Of a DNA stretch of 64,000 nucleotides, positions 34,865 through 46,770 are shown piece after piece. Source of the DNA: Ifrita kowaldi (lineage: Eukaryota; Chordata; Aves; Passeriformes; Cinclosomatidae); contig VZRS01015025.1 of the NCBI GenBank assembly GCA_013398055.1, positions 248,001-312,000 of the forward strand, written 5' to 3'. The notes beneath the pieces were generated by a model. That model was not told where the DNA came from and searched no databases. It worked only from the letters and a program-made list of their open reading frames with translations. The stretch's first letter is position 1; the number at the start of each line of letters is the position of its first letter. The translations under genes and the position numbers were made by a program.

Positions 34865-37800
34865 AGAGATTCAGGAGGAGCAAAAGATGTAAGTATTCAG
34901 CTCCCTGTCTTGTTTTGTAAGATTTGAAACTCTTTCTGAGAGAGTTTCAAGGCTGAAATATTTCCCGGAAAGTAAACTCCTTGCATTCACACCAGCTTCC
35001 TCCTGCTGTAGCTTTGACATGGTAGATTGGTGTGTCCTTCACTTGCACATGCCAAAGATCATTTGATCATTCCTGCATTACATCAAGGCTGGTTAAGAAA
35101 TATGTGGAATACGATGCTTGTTATGACATTTAGAGCTGTCCTTGGCAGCTTCTGTATGTGCTGTGTAATTTCCATGTACCTCTGAGAAAAAAAGTAGAAG
35201 AGAGAGACTGGTTTTCTGCCAGGATATCTAGGAAGAAAAGTGTAATATGAGTTAAGAGGACAAAACCTTTTTTTTCAAATAAACAGGTGAAGAGGTTGAT
35301 ACTGGACTCAAAAGGCATGATTGTGGTCTCACCTACTCATTTTACACTGCCTCCAGTTGAATTACACATCATTGCTGCTGGTAGAAGTGTAATCAGGGCC
35401 AAGACCTTGAGAGCCAGAAGACCATTGTAGATTGCCCCATGGTTACAATCAGATTATTGGTTAGCTTTCCAGGAGTATTAATATTTTTGATAAATTTAAG
35501 GCCTAATTCTTTGGCTTCCCCAGGTCTTTGACTTGCCCTCCAGAAGGATTATATAAATGCAAATAAAGAAGAATGGCTTGTACTCAGCTCAGTTATTGAA
35601 ACCTCTAATAACTGTATTTTATATGAATAGTTTTATGAACAAATCATAAACCAATTTGTGCCCTTACATCCTTTTTGAGAAAGCCAGAAATGGAGTATTG
35701 TAGATGTTCAGATATTTGTGCCTTCCCTTAAGACAACTGCTTTAAGTGTTTAAAGTATGGTACACTTCAAATGCATGTTATTTTATCTCCCCAATCGCTA
35801 ATTGACAGTGAAAGACTTTAAGAAAAGCATTGTGAACTTCACTCACTAAAAGTCAAGTGTACTAATATTTGTAAACTGCAGGACTAGTCTGAGAGGACAT
35901 TGTTCTGAGAACAAACCTCAGAGGCTGAAAGAAATTTCCCACCTATAATTACAAAGCCTGATGTTCATTAATAAGGAGGTGACTTCAGTCAGCACTTTGA
36001 GTCTTTTGTAAAGATAAATCCACAGCCTTGTACAGGACACAAAATTTGATACTTCTCAGTTTTATTGGAAAGTTTTCTGTGCCAGCTGAAGTCTAGGTAT
36101 TCTTTTTGAAGGAACCTCACTTAAAATAATAAGTTTTGTCATAAGATATTTACATGGATAAAAATGTATAGTTATATTTTAAGGGGAATTCTCAAAAACT
36201 GTTATGTTAGTAAACATTGTTGTATATATTGTTGTTTAACCCTTTGTATTTCTACTTCATATGTACTTAGAAAAGAACAAAACAGGAACAAATTATACTT
36301 TCTTTTCTTTGGATTAGAAGTTCAGTGCATTGTTTCTGGTCCTGGTGTAGTCATGCTCTTAAAAGACAATATATACTTGCTTAGATGTGCTTCTTTTTGT
36401 CCTGATTACACTTCTTCTGAAACCAATGGATGTTAGGGGCATTACCAACTGCTTTTGACAGTCCTTAGGAGGGATCTGGAAATTCATTGCATAACCTTGG
36501 TAATCTGTAGTTTACAGTATATGTATTACTCAGTATGCCACAGAGGTGGTATAATTGCTTTTTCTAGGCAGTTTACTTTTGCTTTGGTTTTGCTGTTAGT
36601 GGTAAGTTGCAGGAGTTGCATTAACAATGATCAGACTCAATTCCTTCCTGAAAGAATGAATTCAAATTAAAACAAGATAGAAAAATGAGGAGGGTTTTTA
36701 TTTTACCGTTTAAGGGAGCTCCATTCTAATAGAATCCAGCAGCAGATGCTTTATGGTTTGTGTCCAAGGTTTTTCTCATTAATAAGGGCATTAGTGAATA
36801 CCTGTGATACAAAGTCAGCAAGCACACCTAAAACTGGATATGAATGCCATACTTCTCATCCGCAGTGCCCTCCACAGCAGTCTCCCATCAGTCTCTAAAG
36901 CTATTTGTTGTAAGTGTTATTGTAGATAACTGTATTTGGCATGAATGAGATCTTTACGATGAGTTGTGTATACCTCAAGCCTGTCTGGATACTTGTAGCA
37001 TAGAGGAGCTGCTAATCCAATGCCCACAATGTGTTTTTCATGGAGACTTAGAGCAGATACAAAGAGAACAAGCAAAACCTGCAGTGCTCCTGCACCACCA
37101 AACAGACCTGCACAAATTAATAGGCTCCAAGCCCTAGTAGGTCTCTTACAGTAGTCAGAGGCTGAAGGGGTATGTGTCAAGAAGGATGCCCAACACCATC
37201 TGTCATGCAGGAATGTCTCATACAAGTTCTATTCAATCATGGCAGACACTAGCTGGAGGCATGAAGTCTCTTTTGGGGTTGTTTGTTTTTTTATAAATGC
37301 TTTATTCTTCCCTAAGAGAAATGAAGAGTATTCCCAGACCAATTGTTTTCTAGTTTCTAAAAAAAGAACTTTGCTAAAGAGATTTCCTTCCCAACACTTC
37401 CATTAACATTTGACAGGATATCCTAGAATACTGTTCATATATTTAAAGAAATGGAAAAATGGCAATAAATCCTTCATATTTTCATATATATTTTCATATG
37501 TACAGTACACATTCTTAGACAAATGTGCTTGGTCACTTAGGAATAGAGAAGCTACAAAAACTAAATATGATGCCCTGACTTGCACAGCACAGTACCAGCT
37601 CTTTAGAAAATGTTCAGAACACCTGTAAGAGACACCTAAAAGACTAGAACAGAGGAAGGAAGACAAAGGAAAAGTGATTATTTTAATCTATCTTGTTCAG
37701 GATTTACTTCTGCAAAAGAAACACGTCAAAACAGTGCATTAAATCCATGAAAATTAAATGGCATATTATAAATTTGAGAGATCTGAAACATTTTTGATGA

Positions 37801-38315
37801 GTCTGCCTAGCCATAAAAAATCCCATCCTGGATTTCTAATCTTAAATCAAGGAGGCCATTTTATGAAAATCATGAAGGGTTCCTAATATGTGGCTGTAAG
37901 TACTTTAATGTGCTCCACCTGCTACTTCCCCGTGATCCTAGTTACAACAGACACTTGCTGGTTTTCAGAAAACTTAAAAAGTAGATTTGTTCTCTGCTCT
38001 GACATGTCTAGGCAGATGAAGAGCAGATAAATTGAGGTAAATATGAAGTAAGTTTTACATATTGGATGTGTGCTGTTATGTTTCTGTATGCAATTATTGT
38101 ATATGCCTTCTAGTGGCGCCAGTCAACAGCGTTATAGTAGGATGGTGTCCATCTCCACGGAGCCTTGAGGCTTTGCGGCCAAGACTGTTCCTACTGCCAG
38201 CAGTGTGTTGGCAGCAGACAGTGATTGGTTGTGCCCTGTTTCTTAAGGCAGATGTTAAGCAATACCTGTACCAAGATCAACGCTTAGAAGCATCGCTAGT
38301 AACTGACAACCCTTT
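34865..38315. other. Non-genic stretch
   Basis: No exon or repeat recognised. 35780-35860 looks like a conserved non-coding candidate. At 38110-38300 a frame of over 100 codons with retained CpGs opens upstream of a CR1 fragment, but it lacks a credible donor and resembles no protein I know. Confidence 0.45.
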
Positions 38316-38319
38316 GATT

Positions 38320-38642
38320 TTGGGCTCTTTGAGGCTGGCAGTCCAACTAGTTTTCCATGCACATGAGCCATACCTTTCCAGATAGGATGAAAAGGTTCTC
38401 TGGGAGACTGTGTCAAGAGCCTTACTAAAGGCAAGGTAAATGACAATCCACTTTCATACCCTTATTTACTGAACCAGCCATCTCATCTCCTTCATTTGTC
38501 TCCTTCATTTGTCCAAAAATGATGTTCAGGAAGATTTCCTGCATTTTCTTCTCAGGAACTGAGACAAAACTGACCATGCTGTAGCTTCCCAAATCTTTCT
38601 TCATCAAAAGGGAGTGATATTTGCCAAAACAGCCTCCTCATC
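38320..38642 (-). mobile_element. CR1 LINE fragment, ORF2 region, old
   Basis: The plus strand shows diverged complements of CR1 ORF2: 'gggagactgtgtcaagagcc' with 'ttactaaaggcaaggtaaat', then 'ctcaggaactgagacaaaac', 'tgctgtagcttcccaaatct', and 'gggagtgatatttgcc'. The order and spacing match the 3' half of the reverse-transcriptase ORF on the minus strand. High divergence and a duplicated 'ctccttcatttgt' inside it point to an old insertion. Confidence 0.75.
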
Positions 38643-38644
38643 TT

Positions 38645-40921
38645 AATGCACATTGGAAAGGACGACTGTCTATGTTTTGAGTTTGCCCTGGAGGTCAGCC
38701 ATTCTTCTGTTCTCTGTCTTGTTAAAAGACATATGAGATACTATTGAAATCAATAGCACTGTTCACCTGTTTAAAAATGGACAGGATATTAAATATGTGT
38801 TCTGTTGAGGTGCTGAAGCACTACCATTTTAAATGGCTACACAACAGGTGTTAGCTAGAAGATATCATATTCAAAAATTTTGTATCTCATTTTCAGAAAA
38901 CAAATCAGAGAAACAAACTGAAATGTTTCCCATGTTTTTAGGAAAATTATCTTTGGAGCCTGGCTTTGTTCATTAGATCTGTCTCTAGTCAAGGCTGAGA
39001 ATACTTAATTTCTGAAAGACATAACAGGGGGAAAATTAGTTTTAGGTAGTTTCAGACAATCCACCAAGCTTTCCCTAACTGGATTATTTGTATTGGTGGG
39101 AGCTACGCCTTCTTGAAATCATGCAGCCAATATTTCACCATGAGAAATTTCAGTGGGAATAGTATAAAGTTTTATCTCACCTAATTCCAGATTTAATGCA
39201 TTCTTCTTGTAATTGCTGATGATACTTCCTGAAGTTGCTAAATAATTCAAGAGCAAATATTTGTAGCTACATGAAGCTCCTGAATGTTCTTTTAAAATAT
39301 CAGCAATACTCCTTAGCAAAGAAGAGTAAATTTATTTCAATTTATAAAATCTCATCCTTTCAAAATTTCAGAGCATAAAAAGAAAATTGAAATAAAGGAG
39401 TTCATAACTGATAAGGGAAGCAGGTATGCTATTAAGGATGAACACTGCATATTTTGCCTGCAGTTTATTTAAAGTATATACAGTTACTGATCTTTTCCCT
39501 GCGACCTGTCTAATGCATGTGGAATTAAAATGCCATCAGGAATTTTTGTTTGTGTCTGGTTAGCTTTTTCCTTCTGCTTCCTATATTGATCACAGATTTC
39601 ACACTTGGCTGCCTTTTAACTTCAAAGGAAACATTCCCTGAACCATATGTAAGGTATCACTGTTTTGGAGGTTTGCCATTTGCAAAATTGTTTCCATCTT
39701 TCCTGGATTTGGTCAAAACGGTTTGGGAACGAGCATTTGATTTATGTACTTATCCCATTTATTTCAGCTTAGTAGGTCTTTCTCCTCTTTTTATCACCCT
39801 TCTTGGTGTACTGCACAAGTTTCTGTTGCAATCCCATGCGCTGTGATAGCGGCTGGCTGTGTGCTACCCAAGAGGTGTTTCATAGTCTTACAGCCCCCTG
39901 ATCCTGTTGCGTGAGAAGTCTTGTTTGGAGACTTAACTGCAAAATGAGATAGCTTAAATGCATAATTTTCAATATATGGGCAGAAGATGCAGAGTTTTAT
40001 ACATTCTATATAGGGTCAAACCTGCCAGAAATATTAGTTTTCATCCAAACAGGGAACTGTTTGAAGTTTCATCTGATTATCTGGAATGCTGTCAGGGACG
40101 ACGACAGATTGTTTCAGCTATGTTGAAGTCATTGTTCCACGTTGAGATTATTTTCAAATTTAAAGTAGGAAAACAATTTTCTACCTAGGCATGATGTATT
40201 TCTATATTATTACTATCATTTAGAAAGCTCAGTTCTTGATAAGTCTTGCAAAAAGCCAGTTCTCCTTGAAAATTTTTGTCTAGTTTCCAAAATATCATTG
40301 CTTTGACCAGTTAGAGTACAAAAACCTTGTTCCCAAATATGTATGTTCAACTTTCGTAGCTTTATTTTCATTTCTCTTCAGATATCTGTAGTAGAATGGC
40401 AATAGTCTTGTGAGGTAGATGACTCCTTGTAAAGAAAGAGAATTTTCCTGGAGAAAATTTTAACAAAGCAAAATTATATTGTAAATTTCTCTCTAGGTTT
40501 GTCCTGCTGTATTATTCATGCTTCTGCAGTAATATTTTGTGAGTCTCTAATATCGAGTTACCACTTTAACTTTTGACCCCTCTTTCTTTCAAAGATATTT
40601 GGAAGAGTGGGAACCATTTTCCTACATCACATTACATAAGATTCAGGTGACTTTTGTCAGAAAAACACCCTGAATTTTTGGTTAAAATGAATGAGTAATT
40701 TTCCAGTGGTGTAGTTGTTTCCCAGCAGAAAATACCAGTTCTGTGACTCCAAAGATTTCATTTGATAGAGACTGAGTTCATATACAGTATTTTTAATGTT
40801 GCCCAAGTGTCCTGGGCATAAGAGCAAAGCAGAAAGGCTCATGTGGAAGCCTACATGAATGGCAGATGTGTAGAACCATTCAGTGGCACAATCTTTGTGT
40901 CCTCCCTAAATGCATTTGCAG
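38645..40921. other. Non-genic stretch, probable intron
   Basis: AT-rich sequence with no recognised elements. It ends in 'cctccctaaatgcatttgcag', a plausible acceptor for the exon that follows, so at least its right part is likely intron. Confidence 0.55.
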
Positions 40922-41085
40922 GACTCTGTGTGGTGATGATCCAAGCAAGAGGCCCCTGCAGCAGCAGATGGAGCTCTACGTTGCACTTTCTGTGCATGGC
41001 CCAAAGCGGGTGTATGTCGACATCAGCAAGTCATTGCAGGCACATGCTGAAGCGATTCGGAGCTTGGTTTTTGACCCACAAACAT
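40922..41085 (+). CDS. Internal coding exon, 164 nt, gene not identified
   Basis: The most convincing coding sequence in the window. A pyrimidine-containing tract ending 'aaatgcatttgcag' is the acceptor and 'gtatgt' at 41086 is a strong donor. The 164 nt are open in one frame for 54 full codons, entering in phase 2 (one base completes a codon) and leaving in phase 1. The translation starts TLCGDDPSKRPLQQQ, continues MELYVALSVHGPKRVYVD, then ISKSLQAHAEAIRSLVFDP, and ends QT. It has the balanced composition and third-position GC of real exons and keeps CpGs (cgggtg, gtcgac, gcgatt) in CpG-poor surroundings. The middle looks like two beta-strands followed by an amphipathic helix, as in a small alpha/beta adaptor or ubiquitin-like domain (inference). 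I do not recognise the gene. The in-frame stop soon after (taa at 41091-41093) lies beyond the donor. Partner exons must be outside the window or too small to see; a phase-compatible 36-nt candidate is at 50011. Confidence 0.72.
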
Positions 41086-41268
41086 GTATGTAAATACAGA
41101 TGACACTTTCGCAAATCAGGAAGATATTTGTGGGGCCCTGGTGAAGAAATTGTCTCTAGAAGAATGCTTAGAGGAAATGATATTACAAATTTGGTTGAAA
41201 GAAGAAACAGAAAGGAGTAATGAAACAGATGAGATGCAACAACTGAACTGAGAAAAATACTAACATTT

Positions 41269-41299
41269 ATATCTATACCTATATCTATGCCTATATCTC
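41269..41299. repeat. 12-bp tandem repeat
   Basis: About 2.5 copies of tatctatacct-a / tatctatgcct-a; a short satellite-like run just downstream of the exon donor. Confidence 0.8.
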
Positions 41300-43227
41300 A
41301 ACACAGTTGCCATTGTAATAATTTGATAAATGAGGAGCTGCATAATTCTGTGGCACCAGGGGAAGATTGTCATACTTCTCCCTCTGCACTGTTTGTTTGT
41401 ATTCCTCTTCTTCAGAGGATTTGTATATTTTCCTTCCCATAAAGTAGTGCCACATTGAGTGCAGACAGATCTCTGCCATCCAAACCCACCAGCAGATCAA
41501 ACAGTTGTCTCTTATTCCTTTATTACTCCACAGAGTAGCTGCTGTCAAACACACACAACCCATCCCAACCATCTGTTTGCTGTTCAGAAATACTTTCCAG
41601 AGGTATTTCCCATATTCCTTTATTTTCTGGATCATCTGGAAACTTCATTGTCAGTATATAAAGTACCTTTCAATGAAGAAGTTCTTGTTTTGTTTCAGTT
41701 TGTTTGTTTTAATTTCAGTTCTCATTCTCCCTCTGAACTTGTTTTATGCCCTTTTCTTCTGCCCAGACACACTAAGATGCATTTTACAGCAAAGAAAAAC
41801 CCACTATAATAGAGCCTCATTACATGTCATACTCTCCAACAATATGATTTTCTTCACAGTTGTGTGTATAGAAAACAGGCAAAAAAACAGATAAAGAAGA
41901 AAGTTTTGATGTTAAGAATGCAGATCCCATCCTGAGAGGGGTGGATCTGTGCAGCTCCTCAGAAGTTAGTGGAGATTCACTGTCCATTTACTTTTGAATG
42001 AAGTCTGCTCCCTCTAGCAGTGGGTGTTACAGACTGATCTATTTCATTGCATTCGCTATGTTATCAAGTTGTCTTCTTGATAAATTAATAATGTGGTTTT
42101 TAAAGAGCTAATTGATATTACTGTAAAAGACCACAATTTAATTAGGGATACGATAATTGCTTCAAGAAAGATACTAGTTCATGTAATTAAAACATGAACT
42201 TAGGAACTATTGTACTTATAGTATATAAATTTCAAGGTTATATATTTTTAATTCCATTTGGACAGTGTTTTGTTGTTTTTTTCTTAAATGCACTACTTTT
42301 TCTGCCAAATCCATAGTCCTATGGTTCTTTCTTCTTGCTTCTCCTCTCTCATCCTTGAAGTATTTTTGGTTTTATACTGTGGCCTTCTCAACTGGACCAT
42401 GAGATGAAGGCTGATATTGTTGCCCTTCCACTCCTTAGTATCTTTAAAAGACAGAATGGTTTTGACATTAAAGCCCATCAAAAACCTTACTTTTGATTTT
42501 AAAATCTTGGTTGCAAAAATGTGTTGACTAGCATATCTTAGAAGTTTGGTATAGATGAAGAACTCGTGCTTAACACACATTTAATTGCCCAAAGTGAGCT
42601 CTCGGGATCCGTCTTTCACCCATGTCTTGTTGGTCCTCCAGATACAGACCCCTGTCTCTGCTTCCTAATTGCAACTTCCCCTGTTAACATGAAAGGTATT
42701 CCCTGATCTAATTGCAGAGCAGATAGCTCTTAAAATAGCTTAGAGTAGTGTGCAGAAGGAATAATTTACTACAGTCACTTACTGTAGTGTGTGTCAAGGG
42801 AGAGGGGAAACATCTTTTCTTTAATTTTGCATTGACATCCACAGTGGCTGCACTAAGGGACCACAGCCCACTGTAGACTCCCCAGCCATACCCAACTGCA
42901 GTCCTGTTGGGCATAACAATGGATTATTACGGCTTCCCAGCAGGCTCGACTATCCGATTAAAATGTTACTGCTGTTGTCTGTGTTATAACATAAATTGGG
43001 GAACTCCCCCCTGGCCAGAGTGCCAGGAGCCTTTGCAAATTGTGCTTGACAACTGGCCCGTTGGAATCGTTCAGCCCGAATAATCAGAAATGCCAACTTC
43101 TGTGCAACTTTGGAGTGCTTCCTAACTGACCTATTTTGGTTGGACAAAATATAGAATCAGTAGCTGTGCTCTGCTCGTACTGCAATATAGTTTATTTGCA
43201 ACAAAAATGTGCAAAGCCTTTTCTTTC

Positions 43228-43243
43228 TTTTTTTTTTTTTTTT
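43228..43243. repeat. Poly-T run
   Basis: About sixteen T residues preceded by 'ttttctttc'. It may be the decayed A-tail of a minus-strand insertion, but no such element adjoins it. Confidence 0.85.
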
Positions 43244-46234
43244 ATTAAACGAGGAACAGGATGAGCTTTGGTTTTCACTTGTTAGGAACAATGCTAACTA
43301 GACACAGTCAGAATTTCAATGTACTGGAACAATGCAACTTACACCCAGATCTATTCTTGGCTTCAGCACTTGTGACAAAACCTGGGGACTGAAAGCGAGT
43401 GCCTCAATATTGCCACAAGTAAAATGAACTTGCTTGAAACTGCTTTCAATAAGATAGTAGAATTAAAGTAATTAAATATTCACTTCCTTATTGTTGGAAT
43501 ACTTCATGGATTAGTGCATTTGGGAGTTTGGGAAAATGGTCTTCTTTTTCAAATAAAAATGTAGGAATAGAAGAGTTTTGGATGTCAGATGGCCTGTGGC
43601 TAATTAGTAGTGTGGCGTTGTTCAACCAGCATTACCTCTCATCATTTGTGTCATCTTTACTAGTAGTTTCAGATGAGAGGCAAACAAAAAAAACCCCTCA
43701 TCCCTATAAAAAGGAAAGAGGAGACAATTTCTCAAAGAAGGGAAAGAAGGGGTGAGATGTTGAATACAGACTTAAAAGGACCAGCTGATACGTAGACATT
43801 TAGATGTCGAAGGAGGAAGAATGATGAAGATCAAATAAACAATAATAAAGGTATCAGTTAAATAAGAACATGTCACGTTCTGAAACCAAACATGTTCTAG
43901 CACTGACAGTAGGATAGTCTCGACTTTTCATGTTAGTTATCTGTAAACTCTCTATGGGCTGTCGCAGAAAACAGCCATTTTTTCCTGATCATGAATTGCA
44001 CATTGTTACAGGTGCAGCCTGTAAGAAAAGTCCATGATTTTTCTATTGCACTGCCTAGCATATGGGATTAACATGTTAACATGTATTAAGAGAAAAACAG
44101 CCTATCCAGTCAAGGTCAAAAGCAGCTCAGGTTTGCTGTAGGCAAAGGTCCATCTTCCTGGTCCTTGCTCAGGCTGCCAGTAGAGTATTCCTGTAAGAAA
44201 CTGTCATTACAGGGAGGTGTGTTAACCCCTGCAAAATGTAGACACAGCACTGCCAATCTGTGTTTGCTCTGAACTACAAAAGTATTGCAGTCAGAGTTGT
44301 GACTGCCGTTAACTGGGAGGTATCATAATGATACCCACTAGTATCCACTTGCTTGGGAGGGCAACCTGGAATCATGACATGGTTGTGGTGCAGGAGCCTC
44401 CAGACTTCTCACACTCCCAAAGATGTGTTTCGAGATTATTCTTAATCTCTGGAGGTTTCAGTTCAGCCCTTCTCTTGGACACTATTTTTTTTTCCAACAT
44501 GGCAACCGCTAGTTTGTGCAGTCTCCTCAGCAATCAAGCACATTACACTCGGATATTTTGTATCTGCTCACTCGGTCTAAATGACATCGCCCAGAACATG
44601 CCCACGCTACTTCCCTGTGTTGATGCACAAATGTTTTATGTTAACTCTCCTCCTAAAGTGATAACCCTTGAAGTTACTGCTGTTACCTCCACACAATGTC
44701 TTGGCATGACCCGTTTGTGTTTTTACTACCCATTTGCAAAATTTTGGAAGACGGTTTTCTCTTCTGTTACTGTTTTAAGGCAGGTAGAGCTGACTGCCAC
44801 ACCAGCAACAGGTATTGTACAAATGTCTTGCTGTTTAAGGTCCCGTCTCTGGAGAGACGCTTTGCCTCCGAGTGCTGGGTGCCGTCGGTATTTGTCACCT
44901 GCCAGCTCATGCCGTAGTTAGGCTGGTTGTGAGCTGCAAAGGGTTAACAGCAAGCCAGCGGTGATGCTGTAATCCTCCAGGGCTGCCAACACGCTGCACT
45001 GTTGTTGTGTCGGATCAGGGGGGTTTGAAGGAGGCTGTGCTGGCTCCAGCAGCTGCCTCAGTCACGTCTGTCATTTTGGGTCTCTGCTCCTAAACAACGT
45101 GGATGGCGTAGCAGGTAAAAAGATTGACTGAAACCCACACTGGGAACGAAACTATGTTCTTCCCCTCCCTACCGCATCCAGAAAATGCACGGCCTCTGAG
45201 AAAGAGCCCTCACCTCCTCAGAAAACTAACACAGTGTGTCGGGAACGTGCGCCCTTGGGGCGTGAGGGGGGAACAAAACCCTCTTTGACAAACAACCCTC
45301 GTCCTGACTGTAATGGTGAAAACAATGCAGGTAAACCCAACTGCCCTCTGCCCTACTTCTCTTCTGCTGTAAGCAAATAATTCTCCAGCAAAATAACCAG
45401 AGGGAGCACTTTTTCCACAACATTGCTATTTTCTAAAATCTGCATTGACTTCGTCCTTACATTGACATTGCAACCATCTGGTACGAGCGGTTTGATATGA
45501 AGTGGGGCAAATCCACCCTCTAGCTTCTAAAGAAGTACTTTTAGTGAACCATGCTAGATTTCACTTTTATTTTTAAAATGGCTATGTGTGTTAAATTGGG
45601 GGAGATCAAAAGCCATTTGGAAATGTCAAAGCTGGACTTCAGCTCCATTTGTAGGCATGTAGTATAAGTTCAGGTATTTTTATGGTTTCTGTCTCACTTG
45701 CTATCTAAACATCTGACATATTTAGCCATGTAAAACCTTTGCAGGATTAAAAAGCAAAAGGAAAGGAAAGAACAACAAAAAATACCCGCCCCAAAATTTT
45801 TATCTTCTAGGTAGAAAACCAAGGCACAGAAATGGGTGAACCCAAAGTAACAAAAACATCTGTGTCTAGGTTATCCCCCTAAATATCTCTGGATTACACT
45901 TCTACTTGGGAATCTCCCAAAGTACTGACAGCCATGATAGGAAATCCTTATTTCCTTGGTTACATAGGTGTGTTTTTTCTTCTGAAAATCTCTGTTACAC
46001 TGAACATACTAAGCTTTGGGATAATCACAAAGTGAGGCAGGCACCAGGACGCAGGCAGAGCTGAGACAGTGACCTATGTATTCTGGGATTCATCATTTTC
46101 ATGTCATAAGCCAGAGTGTTTGCTAGTGTCTCAGAGCAAGGGCGCTGCTCCAAAGCATCCCACCAGCATGCCTTCCTCTGGGAGGCTCAGTACAGGAGGT
46201 GGGAAGCTTCTACCACATCTTCCAGTTTTAGTGG

Positions 46235-46255
46235 GAGAAAGAAAGAAAGAAAAAA
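46235..46255. repeat. (GAAA)n microsatellite
   Basis: Three to four GAAA units followed by an A run. Confidence 0.85.
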
Positions 46256-46479
46256 CCGACAAAGATGGGCCTATCAGATGAGGCTGAACGGCGACCTTTC
46301 TGCCTGTTAGAGGGTGTGGTAATGGATGTTTAGGGAAACATAATAAACAAGGTAAATACGCTCTTCCTATGGTATACCTTTCCATCTTCTAACAATAGGC
46401 TTTGAGGGATTTTTAGATTTGTGTCTTACATTCATTCTGTCACATTTAACAGGACTCAGTAGACCTCTCTATGAAGTGA

Positions 46480-46770
46480 ACTAGTCCTTTTTAACCATTT
46501 TCCTTTTGACCTTCATTACATCCTGTGTCAATGAGTCCCACTGCTTCATTCTGCAGTCCATGGAAAATACTTCCCTTTGTGATTTTTGAATCCTGAGGCT
46601 TGGCAATTTTCACTGGGAGCCTCTTGCTTTCTTCTTTTTCTGAGAAAGAGTGTATAGTTCTTCTGCTTATCACCCAAGATACTGTAGTTATCTACTAATC
46701 TCCCTGCATTGTACTTTTTTCTGGACTGAAGGGCCTCAGTCTCTGCCTGAGCAAAGCCTTTCAATGTTTT
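46480..46770 (-). mobile_element. Possible ancient CR1/L3-type LINE 3' fragment
   Basis: The plus strand contains, in the right order, phrases like the complement of an old amniote CR1/L3 3' region: a 'tgagtcccactgcttcattc' block, 'aaaatacttccctttgtgat', a 'cctcttgctttcttc' block and a late 'gactgaagggcctcagtctc' block followed by 'gcctgagcaaagcctttca'. Divergence is high and I rely on remembered family features, so the family call is uncertain. Confidence 0.4.

Larger units (their letters stand above)
41090..46475. other. Non-genic stretch, probable intron
   Basis: Mostly AT-rich, no mobile element recognised. It contains a 12-bp tandem repeat, a poly-T run, a conserved-element-like stretch at 42915-43145 and a CpG-enriched patch at about 44840-45305 with the longest open frame of the window (197 codons, 44328-44921). 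That frame has no recognisable domain and overlaps a second open frame, so I do not call it a gene. Confidence 0.5.

Noticed and set aside
44328..44921. 197-codon open frame, longest in the window, as a gene
   Set aside because: No recognisable domain or signal, a competing open frame overlaps it, and one frame of this length is about what chance allows in 128 kb of two-strand sequence. Kept only as part of the CpG-patch finding.
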